64,000 bases of DNA, taken from Hyposmocoma kahamanoa. Taxonomy: Eukaryota > Arthropoda > Insecta > Lepidoptera > Cosmopterigidae. The DNA lies in the NCBI RefSeq assembly GCF_003589595.1, contig NW_020653409.1:3121025-3185024 (forward strand), given 5' to 3'. A program made the translations under genes and the position numbers. A model generated the notes under the pieces. It saw only the letters and a program-made list of their open reading frames with translations. It searched no databases and had not been told where the DNA came from. This document shows positions 19,623 through 29,734 of the stretch, in pieces (positions within the stretch are counted from its first letter, which is position 1; each line of letters opens with the position of its first letter).

Positions 19623-20836
19623 TTTTTTTTTTTTTTTTTTTTTTTTTTTATACCTGACAGGCAAATGACTCCACTCCACCTGATGTTAAGTGGAAAGTGG
19701 TATCCAAACGCGAAGGAACCTAGTGCAGCGATGGAATCCTCACTGCACTAGCCGCCTCCACCCTGCCTGCCTACAATATGCCTCTTCACGCCTCGTTTGA
19801 AGGACCCCATATCATAAGAGGGAGGGAAGACATGTGCCGGAAGGGAGTTCCATTTGTCAACCGTGCGGCAGAGAAAGGAGCCACCGAACCTTTTAGTACG
19901 CGATGGAATGCGGCAGGTAGTGAAACGGTGACTACGAAGGCCAGCACGCGTGCTTCTGAGCAGGAACGGGGAAGGGGGGATGAGGTTGAACAGCTCCTCA
20001 GAGCACTCACCATGGTACATGCGGTAAAAGGCGCTAAGCGATGCAACATCTCTACGCAGTTGCAGAGGTTCAAGGCGTGATGAGACCTCTTCGTCGCCTA
20101 TAATTCTAGTAGCACGACGCTGTAATTTATCCAAGGCATCGAGTAGGTACTTAGCGGAGCCGTCCCACAAGTGCGAACAATACTCAACGCAAGACCGGAC
20201 CTGTGTTTTGTACAGCAGGCATAACTGGTCCGGCGTAAAAAAACGTCGCACCTTGTTCAGGACTCCGAGTTTCCGTGAGGCTGTTTTGATCACAGATTCG
20301 ATGTAGCTCCTTGGATTCAAATCACAACAGATTTCCATACCGAGCAAGGTGAAACTGCTCTGAGGTGAAAGTGCTGTGCTCATCAGAGAAGGCATGGGAA
20401 GGAACGGCGACAATTTTGTTGTTAACGCGCAAACCTGTGTTTTCTTGGCGTTGAACTCAACAAGATTACTGGATCCCCATGCAGATATGAGGTCCAATAT
20501 CCTATTGAGCTCAACGACAAGATCAGATCGCTCTCTGTCAGTATCGGCGCGCCCAGCTGCGGGGAATCCATGATATCCCCCATGAACAGTGCTATCATCT
20601 GCATAACAATGAATATTCCCAAGTGGAAGCATATCATTGATATGCAGAAGGAAAAGCGTGGGAGATAGGACGGATCCCTGCGGTACGCCGGCGTTCACAT
20701 TCACGAACCTCGAAATGCTGCCGTCAGAAACGACGCGAATTCTCCGCTCACGAAGGAAATCGGCAATCCAGCTGCATAACTGGGCTGGCAAACCGTACGC
20801 CGGGAGCTTGGAGAGAAGAGCTTTAATCATATTGAT
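19623..20836 (-). mobile_element. 5'-truncated LINE with poly(A) tail
   Basis: A CR1/Jockey-group non-LTR retrotransposon: poly(A) at 19623-19649 (as T on the plus strand), a short 3' UTR (19650-19747) and an open RT frame (19748-20830). The 5' end is cut inside the RT at the residues KALLSKLPAYGLP. The other flank is lost in the gap, so the target duplication cannot be read. It is the least mutated LINE in the window and hence a recent insertion. Confidence 0.88.
19748..20830 (-). CDS. LINE reverse transcriptase, N-terminally truncated, open
   Basis: A 360-codon frame without stops. Visible blocks: NAGVPQGSVLSPTLFLLHIN (about residues 46-65); CYADDS with the catalytic YADD at residues 76-79 (20594-20605); a thumb with LEFNAKKTQ-like FNAKKTQVCAL; then a C-terminal part LCLLYKTQVRSCVEYCSHLW, RRATRIIGD and KRHIVGRQ. 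The first catalytic Asp (FD of the fingers) lies upstream of the truncation, so the product cannot be an active RT. The first Met is just where the frame opens and is not a native start. Upstream endonuclease and ORF1 are absent. Confidence 0.85.
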   Translation of the reverse strand: MIKALLSKLPAYGLPAQLCSWIADFLRERRIRVVSDGSISRFVNVNAGVPQGSVLSPTLFLLHINDMLPLGNIHCYADDSTVHGGYHGFPAAGRADTDRERSDLVVELNRILDLISAWGSSNLVEFNAKKTQVCALTTKLSPFLPMPSLMSTALSPQSSFTLLGMEICCDLNPRSYIESVIKTASRKLGVLNKVRRFFTPDQLCLLYKTQVRSCVEYCSHLWDGSAKYLLDALDKLQRRATRIIGDEEVSSRLEPLQLRRDVASLSAFYRMYHGECSEELFNLIPPSPFLLRSTRAGLRSHRFTTCRIPSRTKRFGGSFLCRTVDKWNSLPAHVFPPSYDMGSFKRGVKRHIVGRQGGGG

Positions 20837-21454
20837 TAAAACTAAATATTCATTCGTATGTCAGATTCATAGGATATTTTTTTATATCTTCATAAACATT
20901 TTAATAGCTATAGTACGATTTATTACTTAGTAACTTTTTAACATGAGCTTTGAACTTTTTTCTTACAAATTTTACACATTATTTGGAATTTAATTACAAA
21001 AACGTGTACAATACCCTACAAATGAGAAACTAATTTTACTAATTCTGAACCAAGGGGTCGCAAGTTTATTTTGGTATCTACGATTAAGGTTTATTATAAA
21101 TTTTTACGAACGTAATTATTATATTTTCAAATTATTAAATTAAATTACCTTTACACTTCTCATGCTTTAAAAATACGTCAATATAGCCTTACGTAGCGGG
21201 TGTAAAGTGCATCCTTTAATCCGGAGTAAAAAGTACCTAATTTTTTTAATTTACTTCGAGTGAACAAACTTTTTAGCAAGAAAGTGGCGCTATAGGTATT
21301 ATTTTCCCGCGTTAGTGCGTTTCTTGTATCTGTGGCTGGTTGGAAAAAAAAACCGCGAAAACTTCACAATTTTGGTTCGTAATTTTGTTGTTGAGCGAAA
21401 ACGATTTTTTTTTTCTCGCAATCGCAGTTATTTTCAGATTAGTTCAGTATTATT
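20837..21454. other. Unassigned AT-rich stretch
   Basis: No repeat family or gene recognised. Overlapping frames at 21315-21585 have no motif and depend on the tandem repeat that follows. Confidence 0.4.
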
Positions 21455-21745
21455 CAGTTTATATTGGTGCAGTTGCGCGTTTGTATCGATGCAGTCGCGC
21501 GTTTGCATCAACGCAATCGCCTATAAATCACAAGTGTATCGATGCAATTGCGCTCTTCACTAACGCGCGTTTGCATTGTTGCTAAAAGTCGCCACTTCGG
21601 GAATATTTGGATACAACTTTAATTTTAAAAAAAAGTGTCAGTTATTTAAAATTAGTACGCACGCATGCATACACACACGCGTCCGCAATCACATTCATTC
21701 GCACTCGCTCACGCACACACACAGTCGCGCACGCAAACACACATG
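21455..21745. repeat. Imperfect tandem repeats and CA-rich simple sequence
   Basis: 21455-21585 repeats a unit of about 22 bases, such as GCAGTCGCGCGTTTGCATCA, with variants GCAGTTGCGCGTTTGTATCG and GCAATTGCGCTCTTCACTAA. 21655-21745 is a degenerate (CA/CGCA)n tract. The two are separated by about 70 bp. Confidence 0.7.
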
Positions 21746-21984
21746 CAATCTTTCTTGTTATGCTACGCTTTATTTCGTAATATTATCGTATTTTTTTAAA
21801 TAATGTTACGTTGTCTAAACACCTGGAGATAGTGAGCCTGGTGATCTGTAACACTGGTCCCCAAACTAGTACAGACTCAGCTTTTACTAAGGAATTTAAC
21901 ATTATATATACATGAAACGTGTCTACGTAAAGTATATATAATGTAGTTCTTCAAATGCATAAAATATTACCATATGACACAAAT

Positions 21985-22515
21985 ATAGAAAATAAAAGAA
22001 GGAAGGATTATGTAGCACAGGTTCCCAACACTAAATCAACATTTGCTGGTATGCAGTACTGTAAACGCTCAGCCTATCTATATAATAAAATTAATAAAGA
22101 ATTACAATTATGACGACGTTGAGATACTTCTGAAATCCATACAGTAGTATTCTCAAGTATACACTCATACACATTCACACACATACACCTGTACACTAAA
22201 TATAAATTCACACATTAAATATGAATGCTACACATACAACTCAAAATACAATACGTAGCTTGATACTGTATTCTCTTAATTGACAATAAATATTAAACCC
22301 CATAAATATAAGAAGTTATTTAAAAACTAATATTCAACTTAATTTAAGTTTTGAAATATTTGAATATTTTAAATACACATAATAGTTTACACATTGGAAA
22401 GTTATGGTTATGGAAGAGCGGAGTCCCCTATCACAGGCATTGTTATGCTTAAAAGGAGACTCCTGATACTAATATTGTAAAATGTAAACAGTTAAAGAAA
22501 TAAACAATTGTTATA
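21985..22515 (+). pseudogene. LINE 3' end: last coding part and 3' UTR
   Basis: The plus frame near 22000-22110 reads RRKDYVAQVPNTKSTFAG and then SAYLYNKINKEL, matching the C-terminal tail of CR1/Jockey-group LINEs in which a conserved LYN-LP.. block occurs. The 3' UTR carries a hairpin made of GGAGTCCCCTATC and GGAGACTCC, then GAAATAAAC and an A-rich end near 22512. 5'-truncated. Confidence 0.5.
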
Positions 22516-22580
22516 AAAAAAGACCTTTCTGAGAGAAAAAAAAAAGCATTTTGTAATTTGTATTAGTTGTAATTAACAAA

Positions 22581-23096
22581 ACGACGTGTAATAGCGATAA
22601 CAAGCGACGATGTCCTTCTCAACAAACAAAAACCAAAAAAAGGTTCTTTATAATACTGACAGAGTCGCCCCGCTATTACCTAACAAAGGTGCCCTTTCGA
22701 AATGAAAAATATTCCAAAAAGTATTTTATCATTGACAGACAGGTAATAAAATTCAAACACATTTTAAATACCAGCATTGTGGAACCTAATTAATTACTAA
22801 CAAGTCATGTACATTCCTTCATTACAAGTTGATAGTTAAAAGTGAACACAAAAGAACAACACAAGCCTTAAATTCATGTGTCACATTGTCAATCAGTTGT
22901 CAATGTAGAAACACTTTATTTTATTACCACTTTACATTTGCCGTTGGACAAATCTCTTAGTATTTATTTATGCACGTAAGTAAATAAGTAGTGGTTGGAT
23001 AATTGGATGCTTATTTACCTACCGTTCGATTGCTCGCTAACGTAGAATGCGCTTTGGTATCGAAAAAACCCACGAAACCGAGATTGACTTTATTAT
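22581..23096 (-). repeat. Module M, copy 1
   Basis: About 500 bp that reappears inverted at 42743-43236. Shared blocks: CGAAAGGGCACC, AGTCATGTACATTCCTT, CATTGTCAATCAGTTGTCAA, GCTCGCTAACGTAGAATG. Its right side joins the 3' end of an R copy (TATTATGATACCA) exactly as copy 2 does. No frame. Confidence 0.75.
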
Positions 23097-23240
23097 GATA
23101 CCATGTGACGGGACGAACAAGTCATGCATCTGGTGGTAAGCGACACGTCTATCCATAACAGGTGCAGTGCCACTCAGAGCTTTAAATCATCAAAGATCTG
23201 AGGGGCGCTGCCACTGCGCCCGTCATCCTGAGACAAGTTG
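23097..23240 (-). repeat. R-family copy, 3' half, split by insertion
   Basis: Plus-strand reading: GTGACGGGACGAACAAGTCA, then TGCAGTGCCACTCAGAGCTT, then CACTGCGCCCGTCATCCTGA and GACAAGTTG. It resumes at 24078 with ACGTGCCTGTAATTTCACCA. Confidence 0.85.
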
Positions 23241-23243
23241 TTA

Positions 23244-24074
23244 GGGCGCGTTCCCAATATGACGTAACTTTTTTTTTAAATAAGTGCGCATTTGATCTCT
23301 AGCTCACCTGATCGAATGTAATGATGAGGTCGACGATGCATGCACACCTAAATAATGTCTATTCACTCTAGCCTTGAAAAGATCCAAGTTATAGCGTTCG
23401 GGAAATCAGTCCGCAGGTAGGGAATTCCATTCTCTAGCCGCTCGGCATATAAATGTGAATCCTGGGAATATCCACAACATAGGAGTGGAATCCCAACTCA
23501 CGTCTAGTCTCCCGATAATGGAAAGGGGAAGGCAGAATAAGATTATGCAATTCCACCGGACTCTCTGCGTGATATATCCTGTAGGAAGTTTTATTTATCG
23601 TTGGACGCCTGTCGCTTTTAGTCTGTTCCCATATCACGACTGTCTGTCGTGACTGTGTCGTGGACATTTTTTTATCGTAGAACGATTGTCGTGTCTCACT
23701 GTATCATGACGACAATTTATCGGTTCACGGCAGCCGTCTTGTCGTTTACACGACAGATTCGTTTGATGCACAGCTGAGGGCGCGAGTGACGAGAGGGGAG
23801 ACTGGGGAGCAAAATACCTGCTGACAACGATAAATAAAACGTAACGGCAATAGTGGCTGCGATTATCTGTCGTCACGTTTTTATCGTGACGTTTTATATA
23901 TCGTCGAACGTTTGTCGTTCCAGCTCTGCTCACATTCTTGACAGTCTGTCGTCGTTATGTCGAAAAAGTCGTGAACAACAGTGTCGGATTGTATGTATTC
24001 ATTCTATAAATATACAAGGCACGACACTTTAAACTGCACGACTATCTGTCGTCACGACATAATGGGAACTCCCC
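23244..24074. mobile_element. PIF/Harbinger-like element inserted in an R copy, TTA duplication
   Basis: Ends: GGGCGCGTTCCCAATATGACG on the left and, on the minus strand, GGGGAGTTCCCATTATGTCG from the right, flanked by TTA on both sides (23241-23243 and 24075-24077). A TTA target and G-rich inverted ends are the PIF/Harbinger pattern. The interior 23625-24062 has about fifteen GTCGT or ACGAC motifs in both orientations. A LINE piece (23269-23624) sits inside. No transposase. Confidence 0.65.
23269..23624 (-). pseudogene. 5'-truncated LINE inserted in the Harbinger-like element
   Basis: Minus strand: ELHNLILPSPFHYRETRREL and then FHSYVVDIPRI are the C-terminal region of a CR1/Jockey-group polyprotein. 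The 3' end is a poly(A) (nine T at 23269-23277). The duplicated target is GTTCCCAATATGACG at 23250-23264 and the related GTTCCCATATCACGAC at 23625-23640. Frameshifts separate the later FKARVNRHY-type block. Confidence 0.65.
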
Positions 24075-24077
24075 TTA

Positions 24078-24218
24078 CGTGCCTGTAATTTCACCAGCAC
24101 CCATATTACCCAACGCCGGAACACTGTAACTCTCATATTACTACTTGGCAGCAGAAATAGGTAAGATGGCAGTACTTTCCTGGACGATATCTTTCACAAG
24201 GAGCTCCACTGCTATTAA
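24078..24218 (-). repeat. R-family copy, 5' half, split by insertion
   Basis: Continuation of the R copy at 23097-23240: GTGCCTGTAATTTCACCAGC, then CTTGGCAGCAGAAATAGGTA, then GGACGATATCTTTCACAAGG. Confidence 0.85.
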
Positions 24219-24309
24219 AATCTATGTATATGTTGTAAAGAATATATTTTCGGGCCATTTTGCTCTCATCCAAAATAAAATAAACATAAATATATTAAAG
24301 CACATCAGA

Positions 24310-24497
24310 TACGTTACTCCGATCCCAAACAAAAGCACTTGAGTTATGGAAATCGGAAAGAACGATGGTACCACAAACACCCGGACCCGATACAATATAG
24401 AAAAGTTACTTTTCTACATCGACCCTAAAGGAGATCCAATCCGGGATCTCAGACAAGCGACACCGTGAAAACCACACGAACACGGAGGTCGTCGAAA
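24310..24497 (-). repeat. SINE-B copy
   Basis: Plus-strand reading: CTCCGATCCCAAACAAAAGC, then GTACCACAAACACCCGGACC, then AATATAGAAAAGTTAC, then a decayed B box and TCTCAGACAAGCGACACCGT. Confidence 0.75.
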
Positions 24498-24620
24498 TTA
24501 CAAAAAACAAATAAAAAACCTAAATTTTTCGTTTGATTTAAATGACTTAATCTCATTTCCTTTAACTGCTTTTTCTGCAAGTAAGTACATTACTATTATT
24601 ATTAAAAATTTTTAACAATA

Positions 24621-24910
24621 AAGCTCCTTGTGAAAGAGTTCGTCCAGTGTAGCACTTACCTTACCTATTTCTGCCGCCAAGCAGTAATGTCAGCATTACT
24701 GTGTTCCAAGTTTGAAGGGCAAGGGTGTTGATGAAATTACAGGTACATGGGATTTACCTACTTATGTCTCAAGGTGATGGGCGCAGTGGCAGTGCCCCTC
24801 AGATCTTTGCGATTTAAAGCTCTGAGTGATACTGCAACTGTTATGGACAGGCGTGTAGCTTACCATCAGAGACACGACTTGTTCGTCACGTCACTAGATA
24901 TTATAAAAAA
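24621..24910 (+). repeat. R-family copy, near full length
   Basis: AGCTCCTTGTGAAAGAGTTC to CGTCACTAGATATTATAAAA with an A-rich tail. A representative copy of about 290 bp. It has no A/B boxes and no frame, so it may be the 3' end of an unseen LINE rather than a true SINE. Confidence 0.85.
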
Positions 24911-25200
24911 AAAAACATAAAACTATAGAATTTACAACGCAAGTGTTTGACCCAACTAAGTTCTTTACTCATTATCTTAAAGTAAAGATGTTTCGTTATA
25001 ATTACGTGTTTCAGCGTAAATTTGTCAAATTGGCTACTGTTTTATTTTACATAGTTAACGCCCGTCTGACCTGTCAAGACTTGTGAACGTTGTACACAGC
25101 TGCACACTGGACTATGATGTGTTAATATCATCAACAAGGGATCTTTAATTATTATTAATTTTATTAACCTTTTGTTTATTCATTCATGATTGGAACACAA

Positions 25201-25343
25201 ATTCTAACGAACTTGTGCTCAGTAATTGGATGATTAATTGATAGAGGATGATTCAATGATATAAGTTCGGCTATTTATTCCATAAGCGTGACCAATATTC
25301 AATCGATAGTCGATAGAATATATATCGACTTCAATCACTAGCT
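25201..25343 (+). repeat. Outer inverted arm, left
   Basis: 143 bp whose reverse complement matches 26725-26868 at roughly 90 percent by eye. Shared cores: ACTTGTGCTCAGTAATTGGA, CGTGACCAATATTCAATCGA and ATAGTCGATAGAATAT as read here. Confidence 0.85.
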
Positions 25344-25430
25344 ATTTAATACATCCTCTGTGTGTAGGGAGTAATAAAGTTATACTTTTATTTTTAAAAA
25401 GACCTTTTTTAGAAAGTTTTATTGAAATCA

Positions 25431-25822
25431 GTTAACGGAAAGTGGGTGTAAACCATTAAACCGGATTTTTACTATCTATATACATATAATTTGGTAATTA
25501 TTACATATAATTTGATAATTTAAAGGTGTAATATTTCAGTGGGACTACTTCTGAGGTATTAGTAAGTAGGTAGTAGTAACCGCGGAACATTATTTTCGCA
25601 TTATATATTTATATTTTATTATTATATATTTTATTATTTCGATTACTTTCGCATTTGTGAACTGATTTCGATGATTCTTTTTTTAGATAAAGAATACCTC
25701 ACAAGTAGTCCCACTGAAATATTACACCTTTAAATTATCAAATTATATGTAATAATTACCAAATTATATGTATATAGATAGTAAAAATCCGGTTTAATGG
25801 TTTACACCCACTTTCCGTTAAC
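25431..25822. repeat. 130-bp near-perfect palindrome made of K-family sequence
   Basis: Arm 25431-25560 and arm 25693-25822 are reverse complements with 129 of 130 positions matching; the only difference is ACTTCTGAGG versus ACTTGTGAGG. The spacer is 132 bp. The arm ends GTTAACGGAAAGTGGGTGTA belong to the K family. Further K sequence follows at 25855-25900. Confidence 0.93.
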
Positions 25823-25979
25823 TATATAAGTTACTATATAAGTACACACAAAAAACATAGTCGAATTGAGAACCTCTTTCTTTTTTGAAGTCGGTTAATA
25901 AAATTTGCCGCTTCAAATGGCCTTATGACAAATACATGAAACTGAATAGAAAATAACTTTAAAAAAAATATTATACATA

Positions 25980-26580
25980 TATCGAGTGCTTAGGTTTTCG
26001 CGATTGTTACACATAGGAAATGTAACTATTTCTCCGGATTTAAATCGCGTATTTTTCTTTCTTCAAACAAACCAATGTTTCGGGCCCTTTACAGGAGCCA
26101 TGGTCACGGTTGACTGAGGTGGTACAGTCATCAACCAGTTATGTCTAATATTAATGCAAACCACCCTATTTTTTCACTATAGTTACAATAGTTATTAATT
26201 AAATACCTTAATTTTAATCTTACAAAGAAACATTTTTTTGCACTACATTGTTTTACAAATTATTTTATTGTAACAAAAAATCATATGATTTTTTTTATTA
26301 AATTAAATTTATTATTAATTAATAATGGAAATTAGAATAAATTAAAACATATTAATTGCTACTGCAGTCTTATATCTGTTTGGCATTTTTCATCAGAGGA
26401 AATACTGGATCCCAAACTGGTGGTACGAAGAAACCATCTTACCTGTTGAAATTAGGATTTTTTTTTAATTTCAATGGCCTCTCGCAGCATCCTGGGTAGA
26501 TAACGGACTTCTTTTGCAAGGACCTGGCGTTTGTCAAACTTCATTGAATATGTAGGTTTATCCATAACATGCACGCAGAC
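25980..26580 (-). mobile_element. Penelope-like element, truncated, with 11-bp duplication
   Basis: Flanked by TATTATACATA on both sides (25969-25979 and 26581-26591). In minus-strand order: polyprotein C-terminus (SMKFDKRQVLAKEVRYLPRM, then LREAIEIKKNPNFNR, an in-frame stop, then WDPVFPLMK), a 3' UTR matching that of 17600-17870, and a terminal repeat with GTGACCATGG and GGGCCCGAAACATTGG. No inverted 5' terminal repeat here, unlike the copy at 17276. Confidence 0.75.
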
Positions 26581-26646
26581 TATTATACATAGTTAAATCG
26601 TAAATTATGCTACATATGTATTGCCAAAAAGTCGGTTAACAAAATT

Positions 26647-27270
26647 AGACTTCAAATTACGGTCTGTCTTTTTTGAAGACGGAGTATGACAGTTGATTGC
26701 GCTAAGTGTTGCCCGTTTACGAGCAGCTAGTGATTGAAGTCGATAAATATTCTATCGACTATCGATTGAATATTGGTCACGTTTATGGAATAAATAGGCG
26801 AACTTATTTCATTTCAATCATCCTCTACCAATTAATCGTCCAATTACTGAGCACAAGTTCATTAGAATGTCAATTTTATGTAAGGTCATACCTGTATATA
26901 CTGTATTTAGTACTATATTTATGAAAAATACAAGGAGGAGACATATTTTGTAGATTTTCATTTCAATTCAATATGGATGATCAAATCCGGCTATTCTTGT
27001 TATAAATATATATGAATAGAAATTGATATCGATGCTGATAGGCCAACTGTCAAAATAATAAAAAAAGAAGACAATAATGGAATTAGTAATCATTAGAACG
27101 TCGTAACATTCACTATTCAGTCATTTTTGGCAAAATCTTCTTTCACAATTTGTCGATAAAACTATCGACAACAACTACATAACTATTTAATTTTTTGTAT
27201 GAAAACTGGCAACCTTACAAATGTCATTTCACTCCGTCTTCAAAAAAGACAGACTTCAGATTTGCCGTCT
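26647..27270. mobile_element. Possible TIR element around the right outer arm
   Basis: GTCTGTCTTTTTTGAAGACG then GAGT at 26663-26685 is mirrored by ACTCCGTCTTCAAAAAAGAC at 27230-27250. The terminal 45 or so bases pair imperfectly. It encloses the arm at 26725-26868. No clear target duplication. Confidence 0.45.
26725..26868 (-). repeat. Outer inverted arm, right
   Basis: Partner of 25201-25343: AGCTAGTGATTGAAGTCGAT to CACAAGTTCATTAGAAT. Between the arms lie the palindrome and the PLE copy. Confidence 0.85.
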
Positions 27271-27864
27271 ACTAATTAAAACGCGACTAAGGACATGTGG
27301 TTAAATATTCGTTTTAAACAGCATGAGATTTAAGACGTGAGATTATTGCAAAACAGTTAAAGTTAGTTAACATATCGGAACTTACCCTGATGATGCTTAG
27401 CTAAATTATATTTTAACAATTTCAATGTTCTAATACTGGGTTAGGGCTTTTTTATGATATCTCCTCGATAGTTTCGTAAAGTTTTCACCGACGTGCCGGT
27501 AGATGGCGCAAGTTGTTTTCTGAAACACGCTATCGTATTATTGGTTTCAAAGTTGTTAAGACTGATAATTTATATGTTAGAGTAGTATTTTGGTATTATA
27601 AGCGTTGTGACTAACTATTATTCATATTTTTGCACATCTACTCCAGTAATACTGGCAGTGAGTGTAATTAAATAGTTTTAATCTAATTTCACACTTTTTA
27701 CATTCACAAAAGCCGATTTCCAGTTATAGCTTTTGGAAAAAAGAATAGATTTATTATAAAAAGTAGGCGCGTGAGCGAACATATCGTCAATATTTTGTAG
27801 AAAAGGCGTAAGCGATTTCAATAAAACTTGACAAATAGGTCTAATTAAATAGGTCTAATACACA

Positions 27865-28160
27865 CTCGGTATTAGGGCCCACTGAAAATCAGCGTCACAG
27901 CCTTTTCTCGGTGGTGACAATAGCTGAGTGGGATCCTGTTACATACGCCACAGCCACGCACATGACACTTAATCTAATTGTGTTAAATATTTCATGTTTG
28001 CTTTGTTGTTGTGCATGATTTTATTTTTATTCCTTTTTTTCCAGTTATTTTTATTTTTTGTTTTAATGTAGCTTCATCTTTTTTTTTATCTTCATTTTAT
28101 TACTGTGTATATTTTTGTTGTGGCGTAGTAATAAAAGATTTCTATTCTATTCTAATTCCA
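27865..28160 (+). repeat. LINE 3' UTR with TTCTA tail
   Basis: GGGCCCACTGAAAATCAGCG, then GCTGAGTGGGATCCTGTTAC, then T-rich sequence, ending GTGGCGTAGTAATAAAAGAT and TTCTATTCTATTCTA. The AATAAA followed by a pentanucleotide tail is a LINE 3' terminus. No coding sequence retained. Confidence 0.6.
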
Positions 28161-29730
28161 TAAACTTTTGGGATCGGTTTTTTTTTATAAAAAAGTTGCA
28201 ATTATATAATATTTAACTTTGATGCTATTAATAATGTCATTACCTGTAATTTTCATTAAGTAAGTACTAGAAATCATTGTGAAAGTATAATTATACTTTC
28301 ACGTATATACGTTTTATAGCTATATGAAAATTCTGATTGCATTTCAGTACGCGACTTGTGAATGACACAAACGTCTAAATAAACATAGAAAGGATATTAA
28401 AATTCACATTCGCATATTAAACTGTCTACTATCAAGTTGCCATCATTCAAGTTTTTCCGGTAAATAACATCAAATCAGTTCTCCCGTCAGCTTACTTCTA
28501 AATACAGTTCTGTCAGGCCGCACCAACCACATCTACTTTGTAAGCCTCACTGTATTTGCATACTTATTAACTTGGGCATTACATGGGGAAATTATAAGGG
28601 TTATTTCGTACTCGAGAGAATTAATTTCATACTTTCAAAAGCACTGCCCCATTACGTCGTCATCCTGCATTATTTACACATACGTCTGTTCAAAAACTAG
28701 ATTTGTCATACTTACCATGTTTCGAACCATAAAGCAACCTACACGAAGATAGTGCATAACACTTGAATATTTTTTCAACAACAACTTCTTAACCAAAGAC
28801 TTCAATCCATAAACAAGAACATTCACAGAAGCTATATGTTCCAAACAAAACACTACCAATAGTGATCACCGTGTACCGTAGTACCGTGGAGAGACGCAAC
28901 AGTCTATACCTGTTGAGAATGAGCTAAGCAAGCAGATAATATTATTGTGATTATATAATAATACAGCACACAACACTAGTACATAGGTATCGTTGTTCTT
29001 AAAGAACACCGTGTCTTATGAACGGTTTATAGAAACAAAAATATTGCCAATGTTGAAAAAGTAATCACTGACACAAAACCTGGCAGTCTGTACATTTTAC
29101 TTTGTCCTCATTAAAAAAAAACATGGATATATACGAACATAAACACAATAATAATCACGAACTTTTTGAACGTTATAAGCAAAGTAGCTCTATAGTTGTT
29201 TTTTTTTAAATTGGAGATAACCAGTCACGTTGTCCTTTGGTCATGACGACTCCTAGAAAATCGGAGTCCAAAAGAACGGAAACGGTAAAATACGCTGGAT
29301 ATTTAACGTGTGAAAACGTCGACGTAAAGGCAAGCACACACTCGTCTTTTTGATTCTTTGGAAAGAAAAGCCGCTACTACTGATGGAGAGGTCGACTGAC
29401 ATGTTGATCTACGGTAACTATACGCACTGCCGCTACCGCCTCTCTAAAAAAAGAAATGTTACCATGTTTATTATATCATGTATTTGGTACAGTTTGCAAT
29501 GAACTTACTGATACAGAATCAATCAAAAAGAAACGGAAAAGATATTTTACTATTGCTCTGCTACACAATAATGCCAATAATATACTTCTATATATTTTTC
29601 GGTCAAATACACTCGTCAATTTCCGTTCTTAAATAATTTTTAAATAATGGTTAACTTTGATGACCAACTGAGTGAATCAGTGAAGTTGATTCTTTAAGTC
29701 GTTTTTGTAATTAAAATAAGCGTGTGTTTG
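28161..29730. other. Unassigned stretch
   Basis: No gene or repeat family supported. A K-like scrap, TTGGGATCGGTTTTTTTTT, lies at 28169-28187. The region 29215-29450 is less AT-rich but has no open frame. Confidence 0.4.
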
Positions 29731-29734
29731 ACCT

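Noticed and set aside
19206..19679. 157-codon minus frame
   Set aside because: It runs through the 400-N gap and the poly(T); it is an artefact of ambiguous codons.
19778..20080. Plus-strand frames at 19778-20080, 20376-20573 and 20637-20930
   Set aside because: Shadows of the minus-strand LINE RT frame.
21315..21585. Two overlapping 80-codon plus frames
   Set aside because: They depend on a 22-bp tandem repeat that is partly open in two frames; no motif.
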